From Roseovarius sp. (GTDB taxonomy: Bacteria; Pseudomonadota; Alphaproteobacteria; Rhodobacterales; Rhodobacteraceae): a stretch of DNA of 14,300 nt. Positions 14,240 to 14,300 of this stretch are shown piece after piece. The notes beneath the pieces were generated by a model that saw only the letters and a program-made list of their open reading frames with translations, was not told the DNA's origin and made no database searches. The position numbers and the translations under genes are program-made. The first letter of the stretch is position 1, and each line of letters starts with the position of its first letter. The stretch lies in NCBI GenBank assembly GCA_007125415.1, contig SLDH01000132.1, forward strand, positions 1 to 14,300. Direction: 5' to 3'.

Positions 14240-14300
14240 TTCCCTTTGGAGGGCTTCACTCCCTGTTCACTGACCATTTAACCGTGGTGTCACCCCGGCC

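Overview
The window is mostly an alphaproteobacterial chromosome segment. The evidence is high GC, CGC-rich arginine codons, a split atpF/atpF' pair of ATP synthase b-type genes in the order atpI-atpB-atpE-atpF'-atpF, and protein sequences that look like Rhodobacterales (Roseobacter/Rhodobacter group). The last ~1.47 kb (about 12,832 to 14,300) differs clearly. It has lower GC, AGG/AGA arginine and ATA isoleucine codons, a TATA-box-like promoter, and a subtilisin-like secreted protease of a kind seen in Euryarchaeota. The two parts meet inside one open reading frame, so the contig end is probably a chimeric assembly join, although a real rearrangement cannot be excluded from sequence alone.

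Layout. 1-96: C-terminal tail of an unidentified plus-strand gene. 116-142: strong hairpin terminator closing the ATP synthase Fo operon. 167-2786 (minus): Fo operon atpI-atpB-atpE-atpF'-atpF, with a candidate promoter at 2816-2844 and a large hairpin between atpE and atpF'. 2969-3421 (minus): universal stress protein with a candidate FNR-type site upstream. 3535-4861 (plus): ArsR-like regulator overlapping a GT61-type glycosyltransferase. 4997-9320 (plus): a tightly coupled six-gene operon, pyrB - tail-anchored unknown - two membrane PH-domain-like proteins - degenerate dihydroorotase (PyrC'-like) - plsY. 9359-9793 (minus): small two-helix K+ channel. 9946-10977 (plus): M14 AspA/AstE-type deacylase. 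11323-12360 (minus): LacI/GntR-type regulator with a GntR-like operator over its own promoter. 12637-14148 (minus): chimeric ORF, an archaeal-type subtilase N-part joined to the last PDZ piece of an alphaproteobacterial Deg/HtrA protease, followed by a clear terminator.

How the genes work together. The Fo operon encodes the membrane sector of ATP synthase. The pyr operon couples the second step of pyrimidine synthesis (PyrB) to a dihydroorotase homologue that has lost its metal ligands. By analogy with Pseudomonas PyrC', this is probably a structural partner of PyrB rather than an enzyme. The same transcript carries three small membrane proteins and the lysophosphatidate-forming acyltransferase PlsY, which links nucleotide and membrane lipid synthesis at the transcript level. 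The remaining genes look like independent units.
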